A DNA stretch of 64,000 nucleotides from NCBI RefSeq assembly GCF_025860405.1, contig NZ_CP063785.1:3658001-3722000 (forward strand). The letters run 5' to 3'. This stretch comes from Tolypothrix sp. PCC 7712 (GTDB lineage: Bacteria; Cyanobacteriota; Cyanobacteriia; Cyanobacteriales; Nostocaceae). The position numbers and the translations under genes were made by a program. The notes beneath the pieces were generated by a model. The model saw only the letters and a list, made by a program, of their open reading frames with translations, was not told where the DNA came from and did no database searches. Of this stretch, positions 9,421 through 17,524 are shown piece after piece. The stretch's first letter is position 1, and each line of letters starts with the position of its first letter.

Positions 9421-9626
9421 AATCGCGTTGCCAGAATATCTAGTTCGGTAATGGGTAATGGGTAATAGGTAATGGGAAAGAGAAATACCGTTTTAGGACT
9501 ACTCTGATAAGCGTTTTGAACTCAAAATTGGTTTTGGGGAAAAGGTTAAAGGTTAAGGGTTAAAGGTTTTTTCTTTCCTTTTTCCCATTCCCCTTTTTCC
9601 CCTTAACCGAAAAGTATTAAATATCG

Positions 9627-9683
9627 TTTAACAATTACCGATTACCAATTACCGATTACCAATTACCAATTACCAATTACTAA
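9627..9683. repeat. Heptamer short tandem repeats (ATTACCA/ATTACCG) at the IS insertion point
   Basis: Tandem copies of ATTACCAATTACCG occupy this stretch. The IS701-family element begins at its right edge, at 9684, and the repeat seems to continue at 11077 (TTACTAATGATG). The element therefore landed in a non-coding repeat tract rather than in a gene. Confidence 0.7.
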
Positions 9684-11072
9684 CCCTCTTTTGTCACTCT
9701 AGGCAGAGGAAAAGTAGAAATCAGGGTGAATCAGGGATATAAAAATTGAACTGGTGAGGCTATAAATAATAGATTGAAGTTTAAAAAAACCCAAAGCTAA
9801 TTGAGGAATAGGAAAAACCGTTAACCAGGGATATATCAGATTAAATAAAGTAAAAGGTTGAATAATCAAACGAAGATTGTTAAGAATGTTCTTCCAGCCA
9901 TTTCCATTATCCCACCAAGGATGTGAAACAAATTTTGACTCTCGTTGTGATGGAGACTGAAACAGTTGCTCCGAATGCAGACTAACCATTAAATAAGCAC
10001 TGCAAATAATTTCCCACCATCGCTCAATATCTGGGTAGTGAGTCAGGCGAAAATCTGACCAACCTAATTCATTCTTACTTTGTTTTAACCCGTACTCGAC
10101 CCAAGTTCTTAAACCGTAAAAATTTCCAACTTCTCTTGGCGTAATGTCTGGATATTTACTCATCACATACCAAGTAGTGTTATCAGGCAAATTTTCTGGA
10201 TCTGTAGTAATTTGCCAATATCTAAGTTCTCCACGTTTTCCCGGAATAATTTCTCTAATAAATCGATTTTCCCGACTCAAGTCAGAGAATACCCTTTGAA
10301 ACTTCTGCCACTTTAAATATTGAATATGTTGTCGTGGAAGTATTTCTACATAATGATTTGACCGAATCGCTACTATATAGTTCAAGTTTAGTTCATCTAA
10401 TACAGATATGAAATTCTTACCACTCTCTCCATATAAGCTATCTGCAAGTACTAAGTTGAATTTAAAACCCATTGATTGTAGCTTTTTTATCAGTATTGCT
10501 GCTATTTCTGGTTTAGTGCGGTACTTATCTCCTGCCTGTAATCTTTCCCTGGGTTTATACACTTCAAACAGTAATGGAAATGTCATCCCACAGAAAACAC
10601 CATATACTGTCACTGCCACAATTCCATTATCTGTTTTTCCCAAATTTCCTATATACTGCCGTTTCACATAATCTGTCTTGCTCCCTTTCTTTTTATCCCC
10701 TGTCTCATCAATAATTAAAATGATTGGTCTACCTTTTAGCACTTGTAAAATTAACTCTAACCTTAAGGTTCTTAACTTTTCTATATCCCAAGGTGATGTA
10801 GTTAGAAAATGATGCAACCCTTGCTGGTTATCTAATCCTACGATTTTTGCTATTTCTGGCAATGTTTTACGTTTTAGATCAGAAATGCAGCCTACATGGA
10901 GATATTTAAAAGCCTCGAAACTCCTAACATCTGGAAACAGACTTTTATACCACTGGCAATATTCGTCCACAAATTTGACTGTTGGTGCGGCTGGACGGGG
11001 CTGTACCATGCTCTGTGTCTTGGTTCTAGCATTTTTACCTTATTATACTACTGCCAGAGTGACAAAACAGGG
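9684..11072. mobile_element. Complete IS701-family insertion sequence with CTAA target duplication
   Basis: The element is 1389 bp. Its left end reads CCCTCTTTTGTCACTCTAGG and its right end, reverse-complemented, reads CCCTGTTTTGTCACTCTGGC, so the terminal inverted repeats match over about 20 bases. CTAA occurs immediately outside both ends, at 9680-9683 and 11073-11076, matching the 4-bp YTAR-type duplication known for IS701-like elements. It carries one intact transposase gene whose stop codon lies inside the left inverted repeat. Intact ends, duplication and reading frame point to a recent, potentially active insertion. Confidence 0.9.
9699..11009 (-). CDS. IS701-family transposase
   Basis: DDE transposase of 436 residues that moves the surrounding insertion sequence. 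Typical family blocks are visible: LIIDETGDKKKGSKTDYVKR (first catalytic Asp, about residue 101), then VKRQYIGNLGKTDNGIVAV, VLADSLYGESGKNF (second Asp) and FYGLRTWVEYGLKQSKNELG (catalytic Glu region). The N-terminus MVQPRPAAPTVKFVDEY starts at the ATG at 11009, 63 bases inside the right end of the element. The frame is uninterrupted and the TAG stop overlaps the left inverted repeat at 9699-9701. Both flanking genes are outside the element and intact. Confidence 0.93.
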   Translation of the reverse strand: MVQPRPAAPTVKFVDEYCQWYKSLFPDVRSFEAFKYLHVGCISDLKRKTLPEIAKIVGLDNQQGLHHFLTTSPWDIEKLRTLRLELILQVLKGRPIILIIDETGDKKKGSKTDYVKRQYIGNLGKTDNGIVAVTVYGVFCGMTFPLLFEVYKPRERLQAGDKYRTKPEIAAILIKKLQSMGFKFNLVLADSLYGESGKNFISVLDELNLNYIVAIRSNHYVEILPRQHIQYLKWQKFQRVFSDLSRENRFIREIIPGKRGELRYWQITTDPENLPDNTTWYVMSKYPDITPREVGNFYGLRTWVEYGLKQSKNELGWSDFRLTHYPDIERWWEIICSAYLMVSLHSEQLFQSPSQRESKFVSHPWWDNGNGWKNILNNLRLIIQPFTLFNLIYPWLTVFPIPQLALGFFKLQSIIYSLTSSIFISLIHPDFYFSSA

Positions 11073-11082
11073 CTAATTACTA

Positions 11083-11352
11083 ATGATGCCTTACGATATT
11101 GTGATGTGTCCTGGGGAAAATTGCCCCATTAAGCAAGAGTGTTACCGTTTTACTGCTGAAATTTTAGGTCGTCAGGATTTTTTCGGAACAGCACCGTATA
11201 GTTTGACGACTAATTTCTGTGACTACTTTATTAGTAACCGCCCAGATGAAAATCAAATCCGGTTAAAAGCCTATCAAATTTGGCAACAAGCTGGTTACCC
11301 TGATGGCAAATCTGTAGAACATTGGCTGCAAGCTGAAAAGGAATTGATGTAA
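11083..11352 (+). CDS. Small Cys-containing DUF2934-like protein
   Basis: An 89-residue protein of unknown function. The N-terminal half has four Cys (CPGENCPIKQEC and NFCDYF), which could bind a metal. The C-terminal half, IRLKAYQIWQQAGYPDGKSV followed by EHWLQAEKEL, matches the short helical DUF2934 pattern. The start is ATG 11083 or the adjacent ATG 11086; no strong ribosome binding site is visible. The IS701-family element sits only 10 bases upstream (target copy ends at 11076), so the native promoter has probably been displaced and expression may now depend on the insertion. Confidence 0.7.
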   Translation: MMPYDIVMCPGENCPIKQECYRFTAEILGRQDFFGTAPYSLTTNFCDYFISNRPDENQIRLKAYQIWQQAGYPDGKSVEHWLQAEKELM

Positions 11353-11489
11353 AAAGTATTACATATTTCCCTTCTGAGCCATTCTGAATTTAATTTGGCT
11401 GGGTATACCAAATTCCTGATGCCTATTAGCTTACCCTGTAAGATGAAATCGGCTCATGTGAGCAGTCGAAATTCTTCACCTGGAAACTC

Positions 11490-11840
11490 ATGAACAAATT
11501 TTTACTTCACTTGCTTTCGACTCCTGTACTGATTAGCTCTATCTTGTCTATGGGAGTGACAATCAATCAAGCTCAAGCAGCAGATCCAGTACCAGCAAAT
11601 ACTGACCGTCTATCTTGTATCCGCAATAAGCACAAAGTTGGTTTAGTCTGTATGAGAGCTTCTGTATTGGCTCAAATACCAGAGTATCAGCAAGAAGCAC
11701 AGCCCTCTACAGAGGGTGTGCCGATGTTAGAGTTTAACGATGAAGAAAGCGATGCAGCCATTACCTTATTTGGTTGTGATTGTCCAGCTTGCATCAATTC
11801 CTTACGTCAAATGCGCGGCGTAACGCCCTTAGTGTATTAG
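11490..11840 (+). CDS. Small secreted Cys-containing protein of unknown function
   Basis: A 116-residue protein. The N-terminus (MNKFLLHLLSTPVLISSILS, then ending QAQAADP) is a clear Sec signal peptide with a likely cut after AQA (about residue 30), so the mature part is periplasmic or external. Four Cys remain in the mature chain: LSCIRNK, GLVCMRA and the close pair FGCDCPACINSLR, which is CxCxxC. Disulfides or metal binding are possible. I do not recognise a family. The upstream gene is co-directional, with a spacer of 137 bases. A hairpin follows at 11877-11904. Confidence 0.65.
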   Translation: MNKFLLHLLSTPVLISSILSMGVTINQAQAADPVPANTDRLSCIRNKHKVGLVCMRASVLAQIPEYQQEAQPSTEGVPMLEFNDEESDAAITLFGCDCPACINSLRQMRGVTPLVY

Positions 11841-11876
11841 ACACGTCCGAAAATTAATTTTGCCATGCCAGACGAA

Positions 11877-11904
11877 GTAAGGGTGAACGAATATTCACTC
11901 TTAC
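11877..11904 (+). terminator. Hairpin downstream of the small secreted protein gene
   Basis: GTAAGGGTGAA and TTCACTCTTAC form an 11-bp stem with one G-U wobble around a 6-base loop. It is followed by TACTTTACT, not a strong U run. Its place, 37 bases after the stop codon, suggests a terminator, weakly. Confidence 0.4.
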
Positions 11905-12009
11905 TACTTTACTAATGGTCTAGTACTGTTTGTAAAATACAAGCGATCGCTTGACTTTTGGGTATAATTTATCTTGCAGTTCCTTGCCCCTCATTATCCT
12001 CTACAGAAT

Positions 12010-12795
12010 TCAACTCCAATTTGAGAAGTTATCACCAAACTGAGAAAGAGATAATAGTTGAATCCGTTGGTCATTGTCGGCTGTTTCTCTTTCCGGTTGA
12101 GTATTGTAGCCCCAGTCTGCCAAGAAAAGTTTGACATCTGCAAGGTCTGCTTGCTGTTGTACTAATTGCAAAGTCTTGAGCCTATCTTCTACAAACCAGA
12201 GACTAACAGGCTTTTGAGTTGCTGTCTGGATTAATTCGCGGAGGATTTCGTATTTTGGACGTTTTTCTTCTTTACCAAAAATATCTTGGGAAGATAACTC
12301 TACTCCTTCTTGTTGCAATAATTGCTGAACGAAACGCCCTTCTTTAGTGGTAACAATATATAAGCTAACCGCACTAGCAATAGTTGCTTTGATTTTGTCG
12401 ATTACACCAGGATAAAATCTATGCAGACTTAACCAACCATTCAAATCAGTAGCAATCCATTCATCCCGGATATTATCTAGTGCGGTAGCAATTTCTCTTG
12501 CTTGTAGCTTGTGGTTTAACAATATTTGTGGAGCAATCTTTACCCAATCTTGCAGAATATTGTCATCCGCAATCCCGTCTACTAATGCTTTGATTAAAAC
12601 AGGCATTTCCCAGCCTGTTTCAATTACAGGTCGTAGCCGATAAAATCTCGAAGCTAAATTCTCGGCTGGTGTCTTGTTAGCAGGCGACCAAATTTTACAA
12701 TAGGTGCGCCATGCTACCTCAAAATATTCAATTAGTCCATCGCAAATCACTCCATCAAAGTCTAGGGCTAAAATTGTGGGACTACTTGCGGTCAT
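12010..12795 (-). CDS. HAD-superfamily hydrolase
   Basis: A 261-residue phosphatase-like protein of the haloacid dehalogenase superfamily. Motif I is ILALDFDGVICDGL at the N-terminus, with the nucleophile and acid/base Asp pair DFDGV. Motif II is probably YIVTTKEGRF (Thr), followed by KEEKRPKYEIL with the motif III Lys, and motif IV by LWFVEDRLKTL with the metal-binding acids. A helical cap lies between motifs I and II. The substrate cannot be told. The family is widespread in cyanobacteria. The gene starts at ATG 12795 and is separated from its neighbours by non-coding DNA on both sides. Confidence 0.8.
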   Translation of the reverse strand: MTASSPTILALDFDGVICDGLIEYFEVAWRTYCKIWSPANKTPAENLASRFYRLRPVIETGWEMPVLIKALVDGIADDNILQDWVKIAPQILLNHKLQAREIATALDNIRDEWIATDLNGWLSLHRFYPGVIDKIKATIASAVSLYIVTTKEGRFVQQLLQQEGVELSSQDIFGKEEKRPKYEILRELIQTATQKPVSLWFVEDRLKTLQLVQQQADLADVKLFLADWGYNTQPERETADNDQRIQLLSLSQFGDNFSNWS

Positions 12796-12907
12796 GGTTT
12801 TGAGGATGAAAACTGCTTTGGTTAGCTTATCCGATCCTGCAACGATTTTTCTGTATCAATGCTAGTGCATCGTGGCAACAGTTTCTAACCAGTCGTGATG
12901 GTAGTGC

Positions 12908-12970
12908 AGAGTCCTGAGGAGCCACTGCGTTGGACGGGTTTCCCGGAAATCGCGCAAGTGGCGTTGCTAA
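12908..12970. repeat. GC-rich interspersed repeat
   Basis: GAGGAGCCACTGCGTTGGAC and the following CGGGTTTCCCGG is a GC-rich palindromic repeat. A sister copy near 50910 contains TGCGTTGGGCGGGTTCCCCG. It lies between the HAD hydrolase and the small CDS at 13011. Confidence 0.6.
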
Positions 12971-13010
12971 GTTGAATTTTGTACTGATTAGTTATTTCTG
13001 CCAGTCTGCA

Positions 13011-13208
13011 CTAATTGTCATTTTTTTCTGACCAGTCCACAGGTTCTTGTGTAACTTCCTTTGATTGCAGAATGTCTAGTGCATCTTGGTCTGCCATTTC
13101 GATAATTGCTGCCACATATTGCCGTACCTGTTCAGCAACATCGGGTTTCCATTGACGCAATTTTGTATCTAGAGTTTCCGCTAAAGCTTCCATAGATACC
13201 TCTACCAT
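13011..13208 (-). CDS. Small acidic helical protein, unknown
   Basis: A 65-residue frame from ATG 13208: MVEVSMEALAETLDTKLRQW, then helical sequence rich in Asp and Glu, ending EPVDWSEKNDN. Its size and charge resemble antitoxin-like or conserved small cyanobacterial proteins, but no partner toxin gene is adjacent and no family is recognised. No clear ribosome binding site is visible. The composition is protein-like and the frame is not a shadow of another gene. Confidence 0.5.
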   Translation of the reverse strand: MVEVSMEALAETLDTKLRQWKPDVAEQVRQYVAAIIEMADQDALDILQSKEVTQEPVDWSEKNDN

Positions 13209-13825
13209 GAATGAGTGTGGTGCCTATTACCATGTTAGAGTATCTAAGCCAGAGGTTGCTCAACAGTTACCTTGATAGCCAGTAAATTTAGTTAACTAAA
13301 ATAGCCAAAATGCATATTATACAAGCGTTTGAGTAAATTTTAAGTTTGGCAGTTGAGCAGTATCTAAGATTCGTTGCTAGGCTATTTAAGGTTCAGCGTT
13401 TGGTATAATTGCAAATTCAAATAAGGTTTGTAGCATATCAATCATCTGTAGGGGCGCGCTCTTTCTCAGCCTACTCATATATTGGTAGCATTTTTTCAAA
13501 GTATAATTCCACGAAGAAAATATATTGATAATTGTAGTGATTACATTTAGAAGATAAGATTCATACTTTTAATATTGAAAAATTCTGTTTAAATGCTCAA
13601 TCGCTATGATATGCGATCGCATATTTCAAAGTATCGGCTGCTGTCGTTAAAAATTAAGAGATGAAAGTTTCACAATTTCTGTTCCTCCTTCTTGAGTTAA
13701 GAATTATTTCTAAAACCGAGATATTTGCCAAATTTCATCTGTTGATATTTGTGTATTAAGCAAAAATTCAATTTACTAATCGACTTTATTAATGGTGAGA
13801 ACACTATTTTTTTGTAAAAATCAAT

Positions 13826-13885
13826 ATTTGTTTACGAATAAAGACATTAATTTGCGAACTGCGACATATAATTTGCGAATGTACA
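13826..13885 (-). mobile_element. Putative end of a Tn7-like/CAST-type transposon
   Basis: Reading leftward from 13885 on the minus strand, the DNA begins TGTACATTCGCAAATTATAT, then GTCGCAGTTCGCAAATTAATGTC, then a third, weaker copy (TTATTCGTAAA). The repeat TTCGCAAATTA-N-ATGTC has a period of about 20-21 bases. Terminal TGTACA followed by tandem binding-site repeats with ATGTCG spacers is, as I recall it, how the ends of cyanobacterial Tn7-like CRISPR-associated transposons are built. No tnsB, tnsC, tniQ, cas12k or CRISPR array lies within the window, so this would be a solitary or remnant end. The non-coding stretch 13214-13825 inside it has no recognised gene. Confidence 0.5.
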
Positions 13886-14000
13886 AAATGAAAGAGACTT
13901 GGCAGAACCAAGTCTCTATATATACCAAGCATTTACTACACCATGCTTAATTTAGACTTTCTACGACACTAGTTCATCATCCTAGAGGATGTGTGCAAAC
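13886..14000 (-). ncRNA. Small-RNA-like unit 1 of three tandem units
   Basis: On the minus strand this unit runs TGTTTGCACACATCC, then GGATGATGA, then the shared core GTCTAAATTA (13948-13957), then a perfect 10-bp terminator stem AGAGACTTGG/CCAAGTCTCT (13893-13902 with 13908-13917) followed by TTTCATTTT. Units 2 and 3 have the same order and spacing (stem to TTTG about 102-105 bases). The unit ends at the transposon-like end at 13885. It has no consistent reading frame. The transcript start is not fixed. Confidence 0.6.
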
Positions 14001-14038
14001 AGCCTGAAGACAGATTAAAAATTTACTTGTGAGTTCTG

Positions 14039-14155
14039 AAAAAAAAGGTTTGGTCGCGAGCCAAACCTCGATCATTGCTGTGCTTAACAACGTACTAAAT
14101 TAATTTAGACCTACTCTCATCACAGATCATCTTCCTTGGGGATGTATCCAAATAT
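14039..14155 (-). ncRNA. Small-RNA-like unit 2 of three tandem units
   Basis: Minus strand: TATTTGGATACATCCCC, AGGAAGATGATC, the core GTCTAAATTA (14101-14110) and an 8-bp GC-containing stem AGGTTTGG/CCAAACCT (14046-14053 with 14061-14068), followed by eight T residues, which is a textbook intrinsic terminator. An 11-codon frame begins ATGATCTGTGAT after AGGAAG in this unit, but it is not kept in unit 1. RNA function is therefore favoured over a peptide. Confidence 0.65.
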
Positions 14156-14252
14156 GCCAAAAACTGCTAATAAAGTACTTGCTTGATCAACTTACATTTG
14201 TAGAAAATTATACTTTTATAGTTATTTACTTATATGAATAAATAAAAACCTA

Positions 14253-14366
14253 TGAAAAAGGCTCGGTTTTAACCAAGCCTCCAGATATACCAGGTGTTTA
14301 CCATATATAGCTAATTTAGACATACTGGGCTGATATATCATCTTTCTATTTGGAGTTGACAAATAT
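14253..14366 (-). ncRNA. Small-RNA-like unit 3 of three tandem units
   Basis: Minus strand: TATTTGTCAACTCC, AGAAAGATGAT, the core GTCTAAATTA (14312-14321) and the stem AGGCTTGGTT/AACCGAGCCT (14259-14280), followed by TTTTTCAT. One base pair in this stem is U-G in minus-strand RNA but would be a C-A mismatch in plus-strand RNA, which supports minus-strand transcription. The unit lies about 120 bases after the stop of the hybrid kinase gene and could be processed from its 3' end or made separately. Confidence 0.6.
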
Positions 14367-14486
14367 TACAATATTTGATATATGGCGCTTCAATATATAT
14401 AACAATGTCGTAAATTTAATCATCTTATAATTACTTTGGCAAATTTAATTACATATTTTCTATTGATTTTTGGCATACCTTCTTCA

Positions 14487-16025
14487 TTATTGCTGTGTTG
14501 TACTAGTTGGTGCTAAATCAGTAAATATGAGGCTAAATGTCGTTCTGCCGTCGCCACTTTCTACTTTAATGCTTCCTTGTAGCTGTGTGACTAACTTCTG
14601 CACTATGGCGAGTCCTAAGCCTGTACCGCCTTGATTCCAGATATCGGCATCAGGGATGCGATAGAATTTTTCAAACATGCGCGGTAAATCTGAAGCGGAA
14701 ATTTCTGTTGTATTGCTGACAGTAATAATGGTTTCTAGTGGTATCACAGAAGCGTTGTAAGACACGGTTATGATAATTTCGCCACCAGATGGAGTGTATT
14801 TACAAGCATTATTCAGCAATTCTATTAAAATACGTTCCAAGCTGGTACGGTCTGAGATAACTGTTACTGGATTTGCGGGTAGATTTAGCTGTAGAGTTTG
14901 CTGGTGTTCTTGAACACGGGCTTGGAATGGTTCGATCAATAAAGGTAACCACTGCTCTAACACTAAAGCATCAGGCGCTAGAGGCAAATAAGATGAATTT
15001 TCTAGCCTTTGTAAATCTAACAAATCATTGATCAATTCCATCTCGCGATCGCACTCTGCTTTTATAATATCGAGATAGCGCTGAAATTCCTCAGATAGTG
15101 GAGAAACTTCTAGTAATTGAATCATCCCCTTCATATTACTTAGAGGTGAGCGTAATTCATGTGTGACTAAATTTAAAAAATCATTTTTAAGTTGATTAAG
15201 TTCTTGCAATTTTGCTACTATTTGTGCTTGTTCTACTTGCTTTTTACGAGCCTCTATAGCAGTTTTTAGCTCAGTGATATCTCGAAATATTAAGACTGCA
15301 CCTATAATATTATTTTTATCATCCCTAATTAGGGCAGCACTATGATCTATAGGAATTCCGTTACCATTTCTCCCTATCAAAATGGTATTTTCCGGTAATT
15401 GATTAACTACACCGTCTTGCAGCACTTTTTTGATAGGATTTTCAATAGGGTGATGGGTTTCTGCATGAGCAATATTCAATATTTCTGATGAATTTCTACC
15501 CATAGCTTCTGACTCTTGCCAACCTGTCAAGGTTTCTGCTACAGGATTCATAAAATTTACTACTTCTTGCACATCGCTAGCAATTACACCATCGTTAATA
15601 CTTTTTAGCAAAGTAGATAGCCATTTTTGATTATTTCTTAATTGCTTTTCTAGCTGATGTTTAGTCAGGGCTATTTCAATATTAGTTTGTAATTCTCTTT
15701 CTTTAAAAGGTTTGAGTAAATAGCCAAATGGATCTGTTATTTTTGCTCTATTTAGAGTATTATCATCTGCATAAGCAGTTAGATAAATAATTGGTATATC
15801 TAAATATTTATGAATTTCCTGAGCTGCTTCTACACCATCCATTTGCCCTTTTAATTTGATATCCATTAGCACTAAATCTGGAGATAATTCTAGTGCTTTA
15901 TTAATAGCTTCTTGTCCTGATGAAGCAACAGCCGGAACGGTATAACCAAATCTTGTGAGGCGATTGCGTAAATCTTTAGCAACAATAGCTTCATCTTCTA
16001 CAACTAAAATATTGGCGTTATTCAT
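14487..16025 (-). CDS. Response regulator-PAS-histidine kinase hybrid
   Basis: A cytoplasmic two-component protein of 512 residues. An N-terminal receiver domain (about 5-120) has the phospho-acceptor Asp55 in LVLMDIKLKG and Lys in LLKPFKE. A PAS domain follows (about 135-255, VVNFMNPVAETLTGW). Then comes a HisKA dimer domain with His near residue 290 in NLVTHELRSPLSN, and a HATPase domain (ELLNNACKYTPSGGEI, GTGLGLAIVQKL). No membrane segment is visible. It starts 17 bases after the stop of the upstream ethylene-receptor-like kinase, so the two are probably one operon, and its receiver is a likely phosphorylation target of that kinase. The signal is unknown. Confidence 0.9.
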   Translation of the reverse strand: MNNANILVVEDEAIVAKDLRNRLTRFGYTVPAVASSGQEAINKALELSPDLVLMDIKLKGQMDGVEAAQEIHKYLDIPIIYLTAYADDNTLNRAKITDPFGYLLKPFKERELQTNIEIALTKHQLEKQLRNNQKWLSTLLKSINDGVIASDVQEVVNFMNPVAETLTGWQESEAMGRNSSEILNIAHAETHHPIENPIKKVLQDGVVNQLPENTILIGRNGNGIPIDHSAALIRDDKNNIIGAVLIFRDITELKTAIEARKKQVEQAQIVAKLQELNQLKNDFLNLVTHELRSPLSNMKGMIQLLEVSPLSEEFQRYLDIIKAECDREMELINDLLDLQRLENSSYLPLAPDALVLEQWLPLLIEPFQARVQEHQQTLQLNLPANPVTVISDRTSLERILIELLNNACKYTPSGGEIIITVSYNASVIPLETIITVSNTTEISASDLPRMFEKFYRIPDADIWNQGGTGLGLAIVQKLVTQLQGSIKVESGDGRTTFSLIFTDLAPTSTTQQ

Positions 16026-16042
16026 TTAATTAACCTATATAT

Positions 16043-17524
16043 TTAACCTAGAGAAAATGTTATCAAAAACTCTACACCGACATCGTTATTAATCACGATT
16101 TCTCCTGTTATCTGACTAGCTAAAGCTTCTACTAACTGCCAACCTAATGACGCTGTTTCAGTAAAGTTGAAATTTTCAGGTAACCCAACACCATTATCAC
16201 TAACAGTCAGGGCAATTTTATGATTTGCTATTTCTTTAATGGCAACAGTTATTTCACCACTTCTCCCTGCAGGAAAAGCATATTTTAAAGAATTAGAAAC
16301 AAGTTCATGAATAATTAAACCACAAGGAACGGCTGTGTCTAAGCCAAGTAAAATCTCATCATCAATATTAATATTTAAAGTAATTTCTCCGTCATATACT
16401 TCATAAGAAGTACATAAACTAACTACTAATTCCTGAACATATTCACGGAAGTTAATTCTGGATAAATCTCCTGATTGATACATCTTTTCGTGCACTAAAG
16501 CCATTGATGCTATGCGCTGCTGGCTTTGTTGAAATATTTGCAAATCCTGTTGATCTGTAATGTATTCTGATTGCAAACTCAGTAGGCTAGAAATTACCTG
16601 AAAATTGTTTTTAACTCGATGATAGACTTCTTTTAATAAAACTTCTTTTTCCCGCAATGAAGCTCGAACTTGCTCTTGAGAACGCTGGCGATCGCTAATA
16701 TCTTCAATCACGGAAATAAAATACTTAGGATTACCAAAACTATCGCGGACTAAAGACACAGTCAAATTAATCCAGACGAGAGAATGGTTTTTGCAAAAAA
16801 AGCGCTTTTCTAAAGTGTAGGTTTGAATATCACCAGCTAATATCTGCTCAACATAGTTGAGGTCATCTGCCAAATCATCTGGGTAAGTAATATCTTGAAA
16901 AGTTAGTAATTGTAATTCTTCAAAGGTATAACCAACAATATCACAAAATCTCTGATTCACTAATAACCATCGTCCATCTATTCCTACATGAGCAATACCA
17001 ACAGCCGCCTGTTGAAATGTTGCCCGAAATTGCTGTTCGCTTTCTCTTAAAGCTACCTCTATGCGCTGACGTTCGTTAATTTCCGCTTGTAGTGAGGCGT
17101 TAGTTATTGTTAACTCTGCTGTGCGTTCTGCAACTATATTTTCTAGTCTGTCGAGTAGTTGATTAAGATTTTCTTGTGCTTGCTTCCGTTCAGCGATTTC
17201 TTTTGCTAATTGAGCATTTGCAGCTTCTAGTATGGCAGGGCTAGGTAAAGCCAACGCCTGCGGAACTAATGGTACCAATTCTATGGCTGTGTATACAGAC
17301 ACAAGAGCAGTTATAGCTTTAATCAAACCAGATATCCAATAGATAGGATGCCAAAGTGTCCACACTTCTATGATGTGGGTTGTGCCGCAAGCAATGATGA
17401 ATGTACTAAACAATAGAAACATCCAATTAAAAGGTAAATCTTTTCGCTTATGGACAAAATAAACCAAAATTATGGGAATTGAATAATAAGCCAGTGCAAT
17501 CAGCAAATCAGAGACTATATGCAA
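16043..17524 (-). CDS. Ethylene-receptor-like membrane histidine kinase (ETR domain-PAS-HisKA_2)
   Basis: A membrane sensor kinase. Residues 1-95 hold three hydrophobic helices that match the ethylene-binding domain of plant ETR1: [13 protein letters not shown] and [15 protein letters not shown]. Asp6, Tyr13, Cys46 and His50 have exactly the spacing of ETR1 Asp25, Tyr32, Cys65 and His69, the copper/ethylene pocket. Then come a coiled coil (about 105-155), a PAS domain (about 155-280), a HisKA_2-type kinase core ([20 protein letters not shown]) and a HATPase domain. The TTG at 17524 is only where the open frame starts. Upstream, the same frame reads [15 protein letters not shown], as homologs do, and an ATG at 17607 would join it if a run of nine T (17582-17590) had 10 or 7. 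The true gene probably begins at 17607, interrupted by slippage, mutation or sequencing error. Confidence 0.85.
   Translation of the reverse strand: MHIVSDLLIALAYYSIPIILVYFVHKRKDLPFNWMFLLFSTFIIACGTTHIIEVWTLWHPIYWISGLIKAITALVSVYTAIELVPLVPQALALPSPAILEAANAQLAKEIAERKQAQENLNQLLDRLENIVAERTAELTITNASLQAEINERQRIEVALRESEQQFRATFQQAAVGIAHVGIDGRWLLVNQRFCDIVGYTFEELQLLTFQDITYPDDLADDLNYVEQILAGDIQTYTLEKRFFCKNHSLVWINLTVSLVRDSFGNPKYFISVIEDISDRQRSQEQVRASLREKEVLLKEVYHRVKNNFQVISSLLSLQSEYITDQQDLQIFQQSQQRIASMALVHEKMYQSGDLSRINFREYVQELVVSLCTSYEVYDGEITLNINIDDEILLGLDTAVPCGLIIHELVSNSLKYAFPAGRSGEITVAIKEIANHKIALTVSDNGVGLPENFNFTETASLGWQLVEALASQITGEIVINNDVGVEFLITFSLG

Noticed and set aside
9684-13885. Treating the whole stretch up to the transposon-like end as one large transposon cargo
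   Set aside because: No second end and no transposition or Cas genes are found; the genes within look like ordinary chromosomal genes and one separate IS.
14100-14137. 11-codon peptide after AGGAAG in small-RNA unit 2
   Set aside because: The frame is not kept in unit 1 and differs in length in unit 3, while the stem and core are kept.
13890-14370. Possible NsiR1 array (the heterocyst-specific tandem-repeat small RNA)
   Set aside because: The repeat length, number and spacing do not clearly match what I recall, and no hetF-like gene is adjacent; the identity is left open.
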